Assembly (NCBI RefSeq): GCF_026930145.1
Contig: NZ_JANHOJ010000003.1
Location: 124,001-188,000 of the forward strand
Direction of reading: 5' to 3'
From: Bartonella sp. A05
GTDB taxonomy: Bacteria > Pseudomonadota > Alphaproteobacteria > Rhizobiales > Rhizobiaceae
Length of the DNA: 64,000 nt
This document shows positions 50,606 to 60,700 of this stretch, in pieces. Each line of letters opens with the position of its first letter. The first letter of the stretch is position 1. The notes beneath the pieces were generated by a model, which worked only from the letters and a program-made list of their open reading frames with translations, was not told the DNA's origin and searched no databases. The translations under genes were made by a program, and so were the position numbers.

Positions 50606-51705
50606 TGGCTACCCTCAAAGAGAAAATTAAAGACATTATTGCTCTCAATGGATCAATAACTGTCAGTCAATATATGGCATTGGCACTCACAGATCCTCAA
50701 TTTGGCTATTATCAAACACAAACACCCTTTGGGCGAAGCGGCGATTTCATCACTGCGCCCGAAATAAGCCAATTATTTGGAGAGATGATTGGTATCTGGG
50801 CTATCGCCAGCTGGAAAGCTCAAGGCTGTCCCTCCCCTTTTATCTTAGCTGAAATAGGCCCGGGGCGGGGCACTCTTATGGATGATGTTTTACGAACCAT
50901 TCAAAAACTATGCATAACAACATTTAATGCCGCAGAAATCTTTCTTGTTGAAATAAGCCAATACCTTGCCGTAGAACAAAAAAAGCGTCTTTCATCTTAT
51001 CAAAAACAAATCCATAGTATTAACAGCTTTGATCAAATCCCTTCAAAACCTCTTCTCTTGATTGCTAATGAACTATTTGATGCACTACCCATTCATCAAT
51101 ATGTCAGCATTAACGGAACATGGAGAGAGCGCCGTATTACACTTGATAAAAATGGTGATTTCACATTTATCGCTTCCCCGTATAAGCTTTCTTTTTCTGA
51201 CTTACCAGCTGGCAATGCTGGAATACCTGATGGAACAATTTTTGAACATGCGCCTTTACGGAATCAATTAATGCAACAAATTAGTAACCATTTGATGCAA
51301 ACACAAGGTTCTGCTTTGCTTATTGATTATGGCGCTACTAATTTTTCATTTGGAGACACATTGCAAGCTATCTCAAAACATAGATTCAGTAATATTTTCA
51401 CTGCTCCCGGTGAGCATGATCTAACTTCACATGTTAATTTTTTCTCCTTAAAAGCAATAGCCCTTCAACAAGGTTGTTTTGCTGAAACTATGGAACAAGG
51501 AGATTTTCTGTTAAAAATGGGCATTCTTGAACGTGCAGGACAACTTGGTGCCAACAAAAATTCTACAATCCAAGACAAAATTAGCCAAGACGTTAAAAGA
51601 CTAATCGACTCAGACCAAATGGGTAAACTTTTTAAAGTTCTTTGTGTAAGTGACAAAAGAATACCATTATCGCGACTTTTAATGACAGAAAATGACAGTA
51701 ATTGA
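50605..51705 (+). CDS. MidA/NDUFAF7-family SAM-dependent methyltransferase
   Basis: 366 residues. Family motifs: VSQYMALALTDPQFGYYQTQTPFGRSGDFITAPEISQLFGEM-type N-terminus, the SAM-binding LAEIGPGRGTLMDDVLR near residue 82, LLIANELFDALPIHQY, and ALLIDYGATNFSFGDTLQA. Human NDUFAF7 dimethylates an arginine of complex I subunit NDUFS2 and is needed for complex I assembly; the bacterial substrate is not proven but complex I is a fair guess. It overlaps lgt by one base and is followed by pgeF, a gene order common in Rhizobiales. Confidence 0.93.
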   Translation: MATLKEKIKDIIALNGSITVSQYMALALTDPQFGYYQTQTPFGRSGDFITAPEISQLFGEMIGIWAIASWKAQGCPSPFILAEIGPGRGTLMDDVLRTIQKLCITTFNAAEIFLVEISQYLAVEQKKRLSSYQKQIHSINSFDQIPSKPLLLIANELFDALPIHQYVSINGTWRERRITLDKNGDFTFIASPYKLSFSDLPAGNAGIPDGTIFEHAPLRNQLMQQISNHLMQTQGSALLIDYGATNFSFGDTLQAISKHRFSNIFTAPGEHDLTSHVNFFSLKAIALQQGCFAETMEQGDFLLKMGILERAGQLGANKNSTIQDKISQDVKRLIDSDQMGKLFKVLCVSDKRIPLSRLLMTENDSN

Positions 51706-51762
51706 CAAGAACTGCTCTTTTATGGACCTGCCTCATTTGCAATCAATGATAATAGGAATTTT

Positions 51763-52554
51763 ATGAATCCTTTTCTTGCCCCCATTCTTTCTCAAGATCT
51801 TTTTTCTTTACACTCATGCGGAATAAAACATGGTTTTTTTACGCGTCAGGGAGGTATTTCAAAAGACCTTTATCAAAGCCTTAATGTTGGGCAAGGCTCC
51901 AATGATCACCCTGAACATATTGCGCACAACCGCACGTTAATTGCCCAGTATTTTGATATTGAGGTTGAGAATTTAGTCACAGTCCATCAAGTACACTCTA
52001 GTGAAGTTGTGGTAGTTGACCACGCTTTCATAGGCAAACGTCCCCAAGCTGATGCTCTGGTTACAACCACAAAAGGTTTAGCAATCGGCATCCTCACAGC
52101 GGATTGCGGGCCAGTACTTTTTGCTGATCCAGAAGCAGGCGTTATCGGCGCTGCACATGCTGGTTGGCGTGGAAGCTTGAACGGCATTTTGGAAAAAACA
52201 ATTTCAACCATGGAACAACAAGGCGCAAAACGGCAATCAATCATAGCAGTACTTGGGCCTTGTATTGGCCCCTGCCACTATGAAGTGACATACGAATTCC
52301 ATGACCAATTTATTAATCGTCAGAACACATTTCAAAAATTTTTTGTAAAAATAGATAAACCAAACCACTTTCATTTTAATTTATGGGCTTTTATTATAGA
52401 TCAATTACAAGCCGCAGGTATCAGCGCTTCTTGTCTAAAACTTTGCACTTACAAAGATGAGCAGCGTTTTTTTTCCTATCGCCGCGCAACACATCGCAAT
52501 GAACCTGATCACGGACGGCAGATTTCCGCTCTTATACTGGAGAATGAAAAATAG
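51763..52554 (+). CDS. pgeF: Laccase-domain protein PgeF (YfiH)
   Basis: Peptidoglycan-editing factor that removes L-Ser-containing UDP-MurNAc precursors; relatives also show purine nucleoside phosphorylase activity. 263 residues with the zinc-ligand motifs VTVHQVHSSEVV, ILTADCGPVLFAD and GAAHAGWRGSLNGIL, and the C-terminal RFFSYRRATHRNEPDHGRQ. AGGAATTTT ribosome site. It follows the MidA gene by 57 bases on the same strand. Confidence 0.95.
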   Translation: MNPFLAPILSQDLFSLHSCGIKHGFFTRQGGISKDLYQSLNVGQGSNDHPEHIAHNRTLIAQYFDIEVENLVTVHQVHSSEVVVVDHAFIGKRPQADALVTTTKGLAIGILTADCGPVLFADPEAGVIGAAHAGWRGSLNGILEKTISTMEQQGAKRQSIIAVLGPCIGPCHYEVTYEFHDQFINRQNTFQKFFVKIDKPNHFHFNLWAFIIDQLQAAGISASCLKLCTYKDEQRFFSYRRATHRNEPDHGRQISALILENEK

Positions 52555-53677
52555 GTTTTTATCTGAGACAATCCAATGATATTAAAAGAGATCAGTTCAT
52601 ACCAGTCTACCAATTTTTATAGTAAGATATGGCCAATCTATAATTATGATAAAAAATAACGTTTGCGGAGTAAATTGCATAATAAAAACTTATTTAGAAG
52701 CAAATAGCTTTTTTAAAAATTGCGCAATGCATTCATTGTAGAAAAAGTAAATGAAAATTTGAAGCACACTCTATTGTGATTTACCTATTCCAGTTGAGAA
52801 GATATTCAATATTTTCTAACAGTATATTCATTATTTTCTGACAAGTATTGCCGATAAGAGCCATATTATAGCGGCTTAGAATTCTCATTTGTAGATAATA
52901 ACTTTATAATACTAAAACATCGATAAATTTATATTGTTATTCAGTTTCAGTTAAACAGCATATACTTTGAATATGCGCGTATAGTGATGATTTTTTATAA
53001 GCTATAACAAACAGCCATTAGGCTCTTGCCACTATAATACTCATTTGATGAACAAATATAATTTGGTTGATACTTATATTTATTTGAAATCTTTATAGAA
53101 GAATGCCTTACAATGTTATAAATACATGCATTATTATGTTAATTTATAATGTTATTTCTTGAATAAGAAATAATATTTATTTTTATACTTGATATTTTAT
53201 TTTTACAATTTATAAGTTATTTGGAGACGTTTTAAACTTTTTAAAAAATGTCTAATGTGGAGGGGATTAAACGTGTTTTTGAAGATTTAGTCTATTTTTT
53301 CTTAAAGATCTTTAATCGAAGGATCTGGATTTTTTTTGATTCTAATAACTTTCAAAGACTTAACAAGATATTATTCTTAGTGTTATCAGAGAAGGAATAT
53401 TTTCTATCTTTTTAAGAATTTGAAAGAGCAATATTTTCCTTGTTTTATATTTTGAAACTTTGTTTAGCAAGGTTAATGTTTTCTTTTCTTTGAAATCAAT
53501 TTTTTTCCTAAAGAACTTAATAGATACCACTATCAGCATCAATGTCGCAAAATTTTCTTCTATTTTTGCGCACTTTTTTGATGTGCAGTGGTGATTTCAC
53601 AACGTTGTTTTCCTTACTTTTTAGAGGTGTTAAGCATTATTTAGCACTGATATGTGTTTATTTTCATTGGGGGATTT
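52555..53677. other. 1.1-kb AT-rich region ahead of the adhesin gene
   Basis: No conserved gene. A 55-codon frame starting at about 53250 exists but lacks a ribosome site and family features. Such long non-coding leaders are common upstream of Bartonella adhesin genes and probably carry their promoter and regulator sites; I cannot place them by eye. Confidence 0.5.
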
Positions 53678-55642
53678 ATGAACAAATCATATATAAAACA
53701 AAAAGAGAATGATTTAAATTGTCACCGTTCTTCTTATTATCGGTTACCTTTTGCAGCAATAGCTTTACTCTTATCGAGCATTTCTCCTGTTTTTGCAGCT
53801 GCTCCCGTTTTTACAAGCACACCTGCTCAAAGGACCAATGGTTCTAATGAGGTTGGTCAACAAGAAAATCATGAAAACAACCAACAGAAAAGTCATGAAA
53901 ATCTTGTTTTGGTTGATGAGGAATCTCATCCTGAGAAGGAGGAATCTCATCCGGAGAAGCAAGTTTCTAGCCAAGATCAGTCGAATAAAATTACGGTAAC
54001 TTCAACAGCAACCTCAAAAGAAGCAGATAGTACAAAATGGCAGTCTGATTATACGACCAGCTCTCTTGGCTTTATGGATGATATTGTTAATTCTCTTGGC
54101 ATTGTTAATGCTCTTGATAGTAGATCTTATGCACCAAATCACTCTTCGCGAACATTGGATGAAAACGCACTCAACATTTCCGAAACCTGGAAATCTGATG
54201 ATGTGTCAAATGATTTCAACATTAGCCGACCAATTCCTAACCCTGCGAACGAAATGTGGAATCGAGGTAGCATGATACTATCAATTAAGAAAAACCACAC
54301 CCTTCTTGGTGTTGCAGCAAAAGCAGGACCTGATTCTGTTTCTATTGGCACATCAGCAAAAGCAGAGCAGTGGTCTGTTGCTGTGGGTACAGATGCAACT
54401 GCAGGTCAAAGCTCAGTTGCTCTTGGTGAGAGTACACAAAGCACTAATCAAGCGATTGCTATAGGTAACCGAGTGAAAGCGGACTTTTATGGTGTTGCTG
54501 TAGGGGTTTCTACAACTGCGACTGAATTCGCAACTTCTATTGGTAGCAATTCAAGAGCCCAAAAGAGAGGAACTTCTTTGGGATACAATGCATCCGCAGG
54601 GTTTTGGAGTGTAGCTATTGGTTCTTTGACGATTACAGACACCGATTTTGGAACTGCTCTTGGCACCTCTACAGAGGTCACTTCTCCATCCGGTGTGGCT
54701 ATAGGTTATCTTTCTCTCGGTAATCGTCAATCGGGTATTGCTGGCTACGATCCTTTATCCCAACTTCATAGTCCGTCGAATAATAAGGATATTGCATGGA
54801 TTGCGTCAAAAGCTGCCGTCAGTATTGGTAATTCTGATAAAAATATTACACGACAGATTATTGGGCTTTCAGCTGGTACTCATGACACAGATGCAGTCAA
54901 TGTTGCGCAATTAAAAGCACTAGAAATAAAACTCGATAACAGTGTTGCGGATGTAAAAAAACAAGTTGACAAAAATTCAAACGCTATCCAGGAGATAAAC
55001 TCTCAAATTGATACATCTGCACAAAACGGTGAAACTCCACAAGAGATTGTAGATGGATTTGTTGCATATGAAAAGGATGAAGAAGGTAAAAAAACCAATA
55101 CAATTAAGTTAATAGGTGGTGATGAAGGCCAGCCTGTAACCATTGACAATATCGCCGATGGTGCAATTACAACGGATTCGAAAGAAGCTGTGAATGGTTC
55201 TCAGTTGTATGATGTTGCTCAAAAGGCAAATGCTTATACAGATCAACAGATTAAAGAAAAGCTCGATGCTGCCGTTTTAGAGGCTAATAAAGAGCTCGTT
55301 GAGACTGCTGTTAGTACGGTCGTCGGTGAAAAATTTAAAGATTATGATCAGAAAATTTCAGAATTTGATGGGAAGATTGCAGGTTTAACTCAGAGAATGG
55401 AAGAAACAAGCAATGAAGCAAAACAAGCAGCAGCTGTTGGTTTAGCAGTAGCTAACTTACGTTACAATGATACACCTGGAACACTAAGTATTTCAGTAGG
55501 TGCAGGTTTATGGCGTAGTCAAACTGCTTTTGCGGTAGGTGCTGGTTTTACATCTAGTAATGGTAAGATACTTTCCAACCTGTCCGCAACGACTGCAGGA
55601 GGTAACTTTGGGTTCGGAGCAGGACTGACTTTTTCATTTTAA
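53678..55642 (+). CDS. Trimeric autotransporter adhesin, YadA/BadA type, short form
   Basis: Surface adhesin of 654 residues from the ATG at 53678 (GGGGGATTT ribosome site). Order: long signal peptide ending at SISPVFAAA; a Gln/Glu/Ser-rich segment with a doubled ESHPEK; a YadA-like head with 14-residue repeats (VSIGTSAKAEQWSVAVGT, SVALGESTQSTNQAIAIGN, and SVAIGSLTI) at about residues 210-340; a neck (IIGLSAGTHDTDAVNVAQLKAL); a short coiled-coil stalk with a second neck (SKEAVNGSQLYDVAQKA); and the C-terminal four-strand YadA anchor (AAAVGLAVANLRYNDTPGTL onward) ending in Phe. BadA of B. henselae is many times longer; this is a minimal head-stalk-anchor protein, probably binding host matrix. 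Confidence 0.93.
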   Translation: MNKSYIKQKENDLNCHRSSYYRLPFAAIALLLSSISPVFAAAPVFTSTPAQRTNGSNEVGQQENHENNQQKSHENLVLVDEESHPEKEESHPEKQVSSQDQSNKITVTSTATSKEADSTKWQSDYTTSSLGFMDDIVNSLGIVNALDSRSYAPNHSSRTLDENALNISETWKSDDVSNDFNISRPIPNPANEMWNRGSMILSIKKNHTLLGVAAKAGPDSVSIGTSAKAEQWSVAVGTDATAGQSSVALGESTQSTNQAIAIGNRVKADFYGVAVGVSTTATEFATSIGSNSRAQKRGTSLGYNASAGFWSVAIGSLTITDTDFGTALGTSTEVTSPSGVAIGYLSLGNRQSGIAGYDPLSQLHSPSNNKDIAWIASKAAVSIGNSDKNITRQIIGLSAGTHDTDAVNVAQLKALEIKLDNSVADVKKQVDKNSNAIQEINSQIDTSAQNGETPQEIVDGFVAYEKDEEGKKTNTIKLIGGDEGQPVTIDNIADGAITTDSKEAVNGSQLYDVAQKANAYTDQQIKEKLDAAVLEANKELVETAVSTVVGEKFKDYDQKISEFDGKIAGLTQRMEETSNEAKQAAAVGLAVANLRYNDTPGTLSISVGAGLWRSQTAFAVGAGFTSSNGKILSNLSATTAGGNFGFGAGLTFSF

Positions 55643-55682
55643 CGCATGATAATTATAATAAAAATATTTCATAAGCTTTTTA

Positions 55683-55710
55683 TTCGCTCTTGCCTAAAAA
55701 CAAGGGCGAA
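55683..55710 (+). terminator. Possible terminator after the adhesin gene
   Basis: TTCGCTCTTG and CAAGGGCGAA pair (one G-U) around an 8-base loop; the following AGCCTTTCT is only weakly T-rich. Confidence 0.4.
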
Positions 55711-56170
55711 AGCCTTTCTAACAACAAGTTACTATATTGGGTTATATGGTAGATCATTCAAGCTATCCGCACCCAACGAGCCACACCAATAAAATGATAT
55801 TTAATGTATCCCTTATCTTTACAAAAATAGTAGCCAATTGCACAATTACAAATATTGTAAAATAGGCTAACATAAATGCTCTAAATTGATGGATAATATA
55901 AATAAACCTACTCTTACTGCCTGATAAGCAATGTAATGAATAATCTACATGATTTTTTCTCCTGCTCTGAAAAATAAATATTCAAGGAAGAAATCGACAA
56001 ATCACATGCACCTTTTTAAGGCGCTTTTGGCTCACATAAGCTTTATAATTAAATCCCTCTTATCAACAATAGATAAAATTATAAAACCTTTATAATTCTT
56101 ACCTTGCAATCTGAAAGTAAAAAGTTAAAAATCACGTCACATTTCGTTGTCATTATTTAGAGGATCTATC
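55711..56170. other. Non-coding stretch ahead of prs
   Basis: About 460 AT-rich bases, presumably carrying the prs promoter. Nothing specific recognised. Confidence 0.45.
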
Positions 56171-57103
56171 ATGAAACTTTTCTGCGGCAATTCTAATCCA
56201 CGCCTTGCTGAAAATGTTGCAAAATATTTAAATATTCCCCTAGGCAAAGCGACAGTAAAGCGCTTCGCTGATCAAGAAATTTTCATAGAATTACATGAAA
56301 ACGTACGGGGAGAAGATATCTTTGTTCTGCAATCCTCATCCTATCCAGCCAACGATCATTTGATGGAATTGCTCATCATGATTGATGCTCTGCGCCGCTC
56401 TTCAGCGCGTCGTATCACAGCTGTAATACCTTATTTCGGTTACGCCCGCCAAGACCGTAAACCAGGACCTCGTACCCCTATTTCTGCAAAACTTGTGGCA
56501 AACCTAATTACAGAAGCTGGAGCTCATCGTGTTTTAACATTAGATCTTCATGCAGGACAAATTCAAGGCTTTTTCGATATTCCAGCTGATAATCTCTACG
56601 CTGTTCCTATTATTGCGCGTGATGTCAAGATGTATTATTCTTTGGAGAATGTTATTGTTGTGTCTCCTGATGTCGGTGGAGTGGTTCGTGCGCGCGCCTT
56701 GGCCAAGCGCTTAAATAGTTTACTCGCAATTGTTGATAAACGTCGGGAACGTCCAGGTGAATCAGAAGTTATGAACATTATTGGCAACGTCTCTGGAAAA
56801 GATTGCCTGTTGCTAGATGATATTGTTGATTCAGGAGGAACCTTATGCAATGCAGCAAGTGCTCTTCTTCAACATGGTGCAAATAGCGTTACGGCATACA
56901 TCACCCACGGTGTTCTTTCTGGAAACGCTATCGAACGCATTACCAACTCACAAATGAAAGAATTGGTCATTACAGATTCCATTATGCCAACAGCAGAAAT
57001 TGAACAAGCACATAATATCCGCGTTTTAGAAATTAGTGACTTAATCGGAGAAGCAATTGCAAGAACAGCAGCCGAACAATCTGTCTCAAGTTTGTTTGAC
57101 TAA
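56171..57103 (+). CDS. prs: Ribose-phosphate pyrophosphokinase
   Basis: Makes PRPP from ribose 5-phosphate and ATP for nucleotide, His, Trp and NAD synthesis. From the ATG at 56171 ([20 protein letters not shown]) it has 310 residues, the family's normal length; the frame extends 8 codons further up without similarity. Motifs: [48 protein letters not shown] (PRPP synthase signature), [19 protein letters not shown] and the PRPP loop [13 protein letters not shown]. Confidence 0.97.
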   Translation: MKLFCGNSNPRLAENVAKYLNIPLGKATVKRFADQEIFIELHENVRGEDIFVLQSSSYPANDHLMELLIMIDALRRSSARRITAVIPYFGYARQDRKPGPRTPISAKLVANLITEAGAHRVLTLDLHAGQIQGFFDIPADNLYAVPIIARDVKMYYSLENVIVVSPDVGGVVRARALAKRLNSLLAIVDKRRERPGESEVMNIIGNVSGKDCLLLDDIVDSGGTLCNAASALLQHGANSVTAYITHGVLSGNAIERITNSQMKELVITDSIMPTAEIEQAHNIRVLEISDLIGEAIARTAAEQSVSSLFD

Positions 57104-57686
57104 ACCTATTCCTTAGAATCTCTTAGAGAGCTTTTTCAATTGAAATCAGGGAAAGGCTACAACGCACTTACCATTGGAAATCAGTTCGAAGAATAATAAG
57201 CCCCTACCTTAAAAATAGACTAAAAATCTGTGCATATAATTTAAAAGATAAAGTCCATAAAAACGTGAAAGAATACACCTGATGAATGGATTTCCCTGAA
57301 CCAAAATTTGCACAAAAAAACATGTTGCCAATCATTCCTCAAGATCAACACAAATTCACCGTAACATGTTACATTCTGAAACCTCACCTATAGCAATCTT
57401 AATCTTTATAATGTCTTCATTTTTAAATACATCAAGCTAATATTAATGTCTCTACTTTTGCACCATAGTTGTAGAATTTCATCTCTCTGAGTGTTAGAAA
57501 ATAAGGATTTTTTCCGCAACGCTTGCATCTCTAAAGGGTTTGAATTATAGAAAGGCTTCTGTGTAGACACCCTTGGAGGCAACGCAGAATGGAGCAATCG
57601 CTAATCTGTAGCGCATATCTTCATATTCATGCAAAAACTATTCTTGGTTTTTGATGGATCTCCAACTATGTAAAAAGGACTTAATC
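57104..57686. other. Non-coding stretch ahead of rplY
   Basis: About 580 bases. The only marked element is the second GTAACATGTTAC palindrome at 57361. Confidence 0.5.
57361..57372. repeat. 12-bp palindrome GTAACATGTTAC, copy 2
   Basis: Identical to 28886-28897. Possible regulator site, 315 bases ahead of rplY. Confidence 0.6.
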
Positions 57687-58313
57687 ATGAGTAAAAATTA
57701 TACTCTTAAGGCCGAAATACGCGAGCGGGTTGGTAAGGGGTCCTCCCGTGAACTTCGCCGTAACGGTCTTATTCCAGCTGTCATCTATGGTGACCAACAG
57801 CCCCCTTTGGCAATTGCAGTTTCTTATAAAGAAATTTTCTACAAAATTCACGCTGGTGGTTTTCGAACTACTGTTGCTACTATTGAAATTGGCAAGCAAA
57901 ACATTCAAGTTCTACCCAAAAGTTATCAACTTGATCCGGTTCGTGACTTTCCTATCCATGTAGATTTCTTACGTGTTTCAGCAAAATCAGTCGTGCATGT
58001 GAATATTCCTGTACACTTCGTTAATGAAGAGATCGCCCCTGGTATTAAACGAGGAGGCGTCTTAAATATTGTTCGCCATGAAATTGAATGTACTGCACCG
58101 GCGAACGCTATCCCTGAAGCAATTGAGATTGATCTTTCTAGTTACTCTATTGGTGATTCTATCCATATTTCATCGGTGCAATTGCCAGAAGGTGTTATTC
58201 CAGTTATTCAAGATCGAGACTTTACCATTGCAACCATCGCAACTCCTGCTAACATGAGTGCCAGTGATAATACATCAGAACAAAATAACAATGGAAATGA
58301 CGCAAAAGCCTAG
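57687..58313 (+). CDS. rplY: 50S ribosomal protein L25 (Ctc form)
   Basis: Binds 5S rRNA in the large subunit. From the ATG at 57687 (AAAAAGGAC ribosome site) it has 208 residues, the long Ctc form: N-terminal L25 domain ([29 protein letters not shown]) and C-terminal beta domain ([24 protein letters not shown]), ending in an Asn/Asp-rich tail. The frame extends 12 codons up to 57651 without similarity. It is followed by a terminator and then pth, the conserved rplY-pth-ychF order. Confidence 0.96.
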   Translation: MSKNYTLKAEIRERVGKGSSRELRRNGLIPAVIYGDQQPPLAIAVSYKEIFYKIHAGGFRTTVATIEIGKQNIQVLPKSYQLDPVRDFPIHVDFLRVSAKSVVHVNIPVHFVNEEIAPGIKRGGVLNIVRHEIECTAPANAIPEAIEIDLSSYSIGDSIHISSVQLPEGVIPVIQDRDFTIATIATPANMSASDNTSEQNNNGNDAKA

Positions 58314-58324
58314 TAAATTTTAAT

Positions 58325-58348
58325 AGGCGGAACAACTTTCCGCCTTTT
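58325..58348 (+). terminator. Terminator between rplY and pth
   Basis: AGGCGGAA and TTCCGCCT stem with a 5-base loop, then TTTTCTT. It would attenuate rather than separate, since pth begins 43 bases later. Confidence 0.75.
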
Positions 58349-58390
58349 CTTAAATAGTTTGCTAGCTTCTCACATCTTATAAAGGCAGAT

Positions 58391-58969
58391 ATGTTTCTTA
58401 TTGCTGGTCTTGGCAATCCTGGTTCACACTATAAAAACAGCCGTCATAATATTGGTTTTATGGCCATTGATGCCATTCGCCAATGCTTTTCTTTTTCTCC
58501 ATGGTCAAAGAAATTTCAGGCTGAAATCTCCAATGGATCCATACATGGCGAAAAAATCCTTCTTATTAAACCTCAAACTTTCATGAATTTATCCGGTCAA
58601 GCTCTTGGCGAAGCCTTGCGATTTTATAAATTAGACTTGAACAATTTTATTGTCATTTACGATGAACTTGATTTACCACCTGGAAAAGTACGTATAAAAA
58701 TAGGCGGAGGAAGTAACGGACATAATGGCATAAAATCGGTTAATACCCATTGTGGTGACAACTACTGCCGCATACGGATAGGAATCGGACACCCCGGTTC
58801 CAAAGAATTGGTTCATAAGCATGTTTTAGGAAATTTTACAGAATCTGATCAAGGATGGTTATCTACTTTATTAGATGCGATTGCGAAAAATATCTTTCTC
58901 ATAATAAAAGGAGAGAGTAATCACTTTATGAACAAAGTTTCAATAGCAATGAAAAGTAAAAACCTATGA
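58391..58969 (+). CDS. pth: Peptidyl-tRNA hydrolase
   Basis: Recycles tRNA by cleaving peptidyl-tRNA released from stalled ribosomes. 192 residues with all family motifs: [22 protein letters not shown] (catalytic His19, Asn10), [44 protein letters not shown] (catalytic Asp), and [18 protein letters not shown] ribosome site. Downstream of rplY on the same strand. Confidence 0.97.
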   Translation: MFLIAGLGNPGSHYKNSRHNIGFMAIDAIRQCFSFSPWSKKFQAEISNGSIHGEKILLIKPQTFMNLSGQALGEALRFYKLDLNNFIVIYDELDLPPGKVRIKIGGGSNGHNGIKSVNTHCGDNYCRIRIGIGHPGSKELVHKHVLGNFTESDQGWLSTLLDAIAKNIFLIIKGESNHFMNKVSIAMKSKNL

Positions 58970-59101
58970 TAACAAGCTGCCTCTCTCTAATGCATTTAAA
59001 AAACCAATATCCTTTTTTATAATCTTTGTATACGCTCTCTTCTCTCTTTTAGAACATAAAAGTTTATTCGATAAAGCTGTCCAAGCTTATACTATTTAAA
59101 A

Positions 59102-60394
59102 TTAAAATAAATCATCTGGATTAATAACGGACGGCCTACGATCGATTGTTGTTGAATCCTTACCAACATTCGATGGTTGACGCCCACTTTCCAAAGGCTT
59201 TGAATCAACATTCAGTGAGTCTGGAGGTTGTTTGCGGATAGTCAACGATTGACGACTACTTTCCAAAGGCTTTGAATCAACACTCCGTGAGTGTGGATGT
59301 TGCTTGCCTGTAGTCGATGATTGGCGACTATCTACCGACGACTTTGAATTGATGTGCGGTAGTTGAGTGCTAATTGGTGGATGTTGTTTGCCGCCTGTAG
59401 TCGATGGTTGATGACTATCTACCGACGACTTTGAATTGATGTGCGGTGGTTGAGTGCTAATTGGTGGATGTTGCTTACCTGTAGTCGACGATTGATGACT
59501 ATCTACCGACGACTTTGAATTGATGCGCGGTGGTTGAGTGCTAATTGGTGGATGTTGCTTGCCTGTAGTCGATGGTTGATGACTATCTACCGACGACTTT
59601 GAATTGATGCGCGGTGGTTGAGTGCTAATTGGTGGATGTTGTTTGTCGCCTGTAGTCGATGGTTGATGTTTCATTGTTAATGATTGAGAGCCAAAATCCG
59701 TCTCATCATCTTGCAAAACAACCACGCGTGAACCATTAGGAACTCGATCATAAAGATCAATAACATCCTGATTGAGCAAGCGAATACACCCACTTGAAAT
59801 AGCGTGACCAATAGACCATGCTTCAGATGTACCATGAATACGAAAGAGAGTGTCTTTCCCATTTTTGAAAAGATACAATGCCCGCGCGCCCAAAGGATTC
59901 TCAGGCCCCGGTGGCATACCTTGCCCCAAATGACCGTAACGTTCTGGCTCTCGAGCCATCATTGATAAAGTAGGTGCCCAACGTGGCCAATGGCGTTTAT
60001 ATTGTATAACCCCTTCACCTTCAAATTCCAAACCTTCCTTGCCAACACCAATACCATAACGCAAAGCCTTACCATTATCTCTCACAAGATAAAGAAACCG
60101 TGCTTTAGTATCCACAACCAGCGTGCCAGGCGGATAAACTGTATCATATTCTACTTGCTGACGTAAAAATTTTGGATCAATCGTCGTGAGATCAACAGCA
60201 GGTAATGAATAAGCCTCATTTGTTACAGGTCCATATAAAGCCTCTAGTTCCGGTGAAATACGTGGAACTTGTTGGACAGGAGCGAAAGACGTAAATGACG
60301 CATCCGATGGACTTATAGAACAACCAGCCAAAGCGAATGATGCTGCAACTAAAGGTGATGCAATTAAAAAAGTACGATGAGACAACCCTCTCAT
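59102..60394 (-). CDS. L,D-transpeptidase (YkuD) lipoprotein with a C-terminal tandem repeat
   Basis: 430 residues. Signal peptide with lipobox LAGC near residue 24, so Lgt-dependent lipidation is expected. The YkuD domain (about residues 85-230) has RFLYLVRDNGKALRYGIGVGKE and the catalytic HGTSEAWSIGHAISSGCIRL with the nucleophile Cys; such enzymes make 3-3 cross-links or attach outer-membrane proteins to peptidoglycan in Rhizobiales. From residue 243 the tail consists of 28-residue repeats (HQPSTTGKQHPPISTQPP, then INSKSSVDS), four full and several shortened copies, encoded at 59668-59150. The tail is Pro/Ser/Thr-rich and disordered, perhaps a wall-spanning spacer. CGGAG ribosome site. Confidence 0.92.
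   Translation of the reverse strand: MRGLSHRTFLIASPLVAASFALAGCSISPSDASFTSFAPVQQVPRISPELEALYGPVTNEAYSLPAVDLTTIDPKFLRQQVEYDTVYPPGTLVVDTKARFLYLVRDNGKALRYGIGVGKEGLEFEGEGVIQYKRHWPRWAPTLSMMAREPERYGHLGQGMPPGPENPLGARALYLFKNGKDTLFRIHGTSEAWSIGHAISSGCIRLLNQDVIDLYDRVPNGSRVVVLQDDETDFGSQSLTMKHQPSTTGDKQHPPISTQPPRINSKSSVDSHQPSTTGKQHPPISTQPPRINSKSSVDSHQSSTTGKQHPPISTQPPHINSKSSVDSHQPSTTGGKQHPPISTQLPHINSKSSVDSRQSSTTGKQHPHSRSVDSKPLESSRQSLTIRKQPPDSLNVDSKPLESGRQPSNVGKDSTTIDRRPSVINPDDLF
59326..59668 (-). repeat. 84-bp in-frame tandem repeat in the L,D-transpeptidase gene
   Basis: Four nearly identical units of 84-87 bases (28 or 29 codons), with degenerate partial units continuing to about 59150. Two units differ by single added codons (GDK, GGK), showing recent duplication and slippage. 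Confidence 0.85.
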
Positions 60395-60700
60395 ATTTTC
60401 TCCGATTATTTTATTATAGTGGCATCCCCAATACTACAAAAAACTTAGCACACTGTTAACGTTAAGTTGCTATCTTTCTGAACACTAAAATGGACACACA
60501 AAAAACATAACAATAAGGGATTATAAGAATATATGACAATAACAAATAATTATCCTGATATCTTTTTCCACTGATCCATATATCTTTTTCACATACACAC
60601 AACTGAAGGCTAGAACTCTTCTCAAAACATGCTATAGAAGCATGAAAAAAGTTTTATCTGAGCCAGAATATAAAAATGACAGCCAACAGAGAGAGAGTCT
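60395..60700. other. Intergenic stretch between divergent L,D-transpeptidase and ychF genes
   Basis: About 300 AT-rich bases carrying both promoters; no specific element recognised. Confidence 0.4.

Noticed and set aside
53250-53417. 55-codon ORF ahead of the adhesin gene
   Set aside because: No ribosome site, biased low-complexity composition and no recognisable family.
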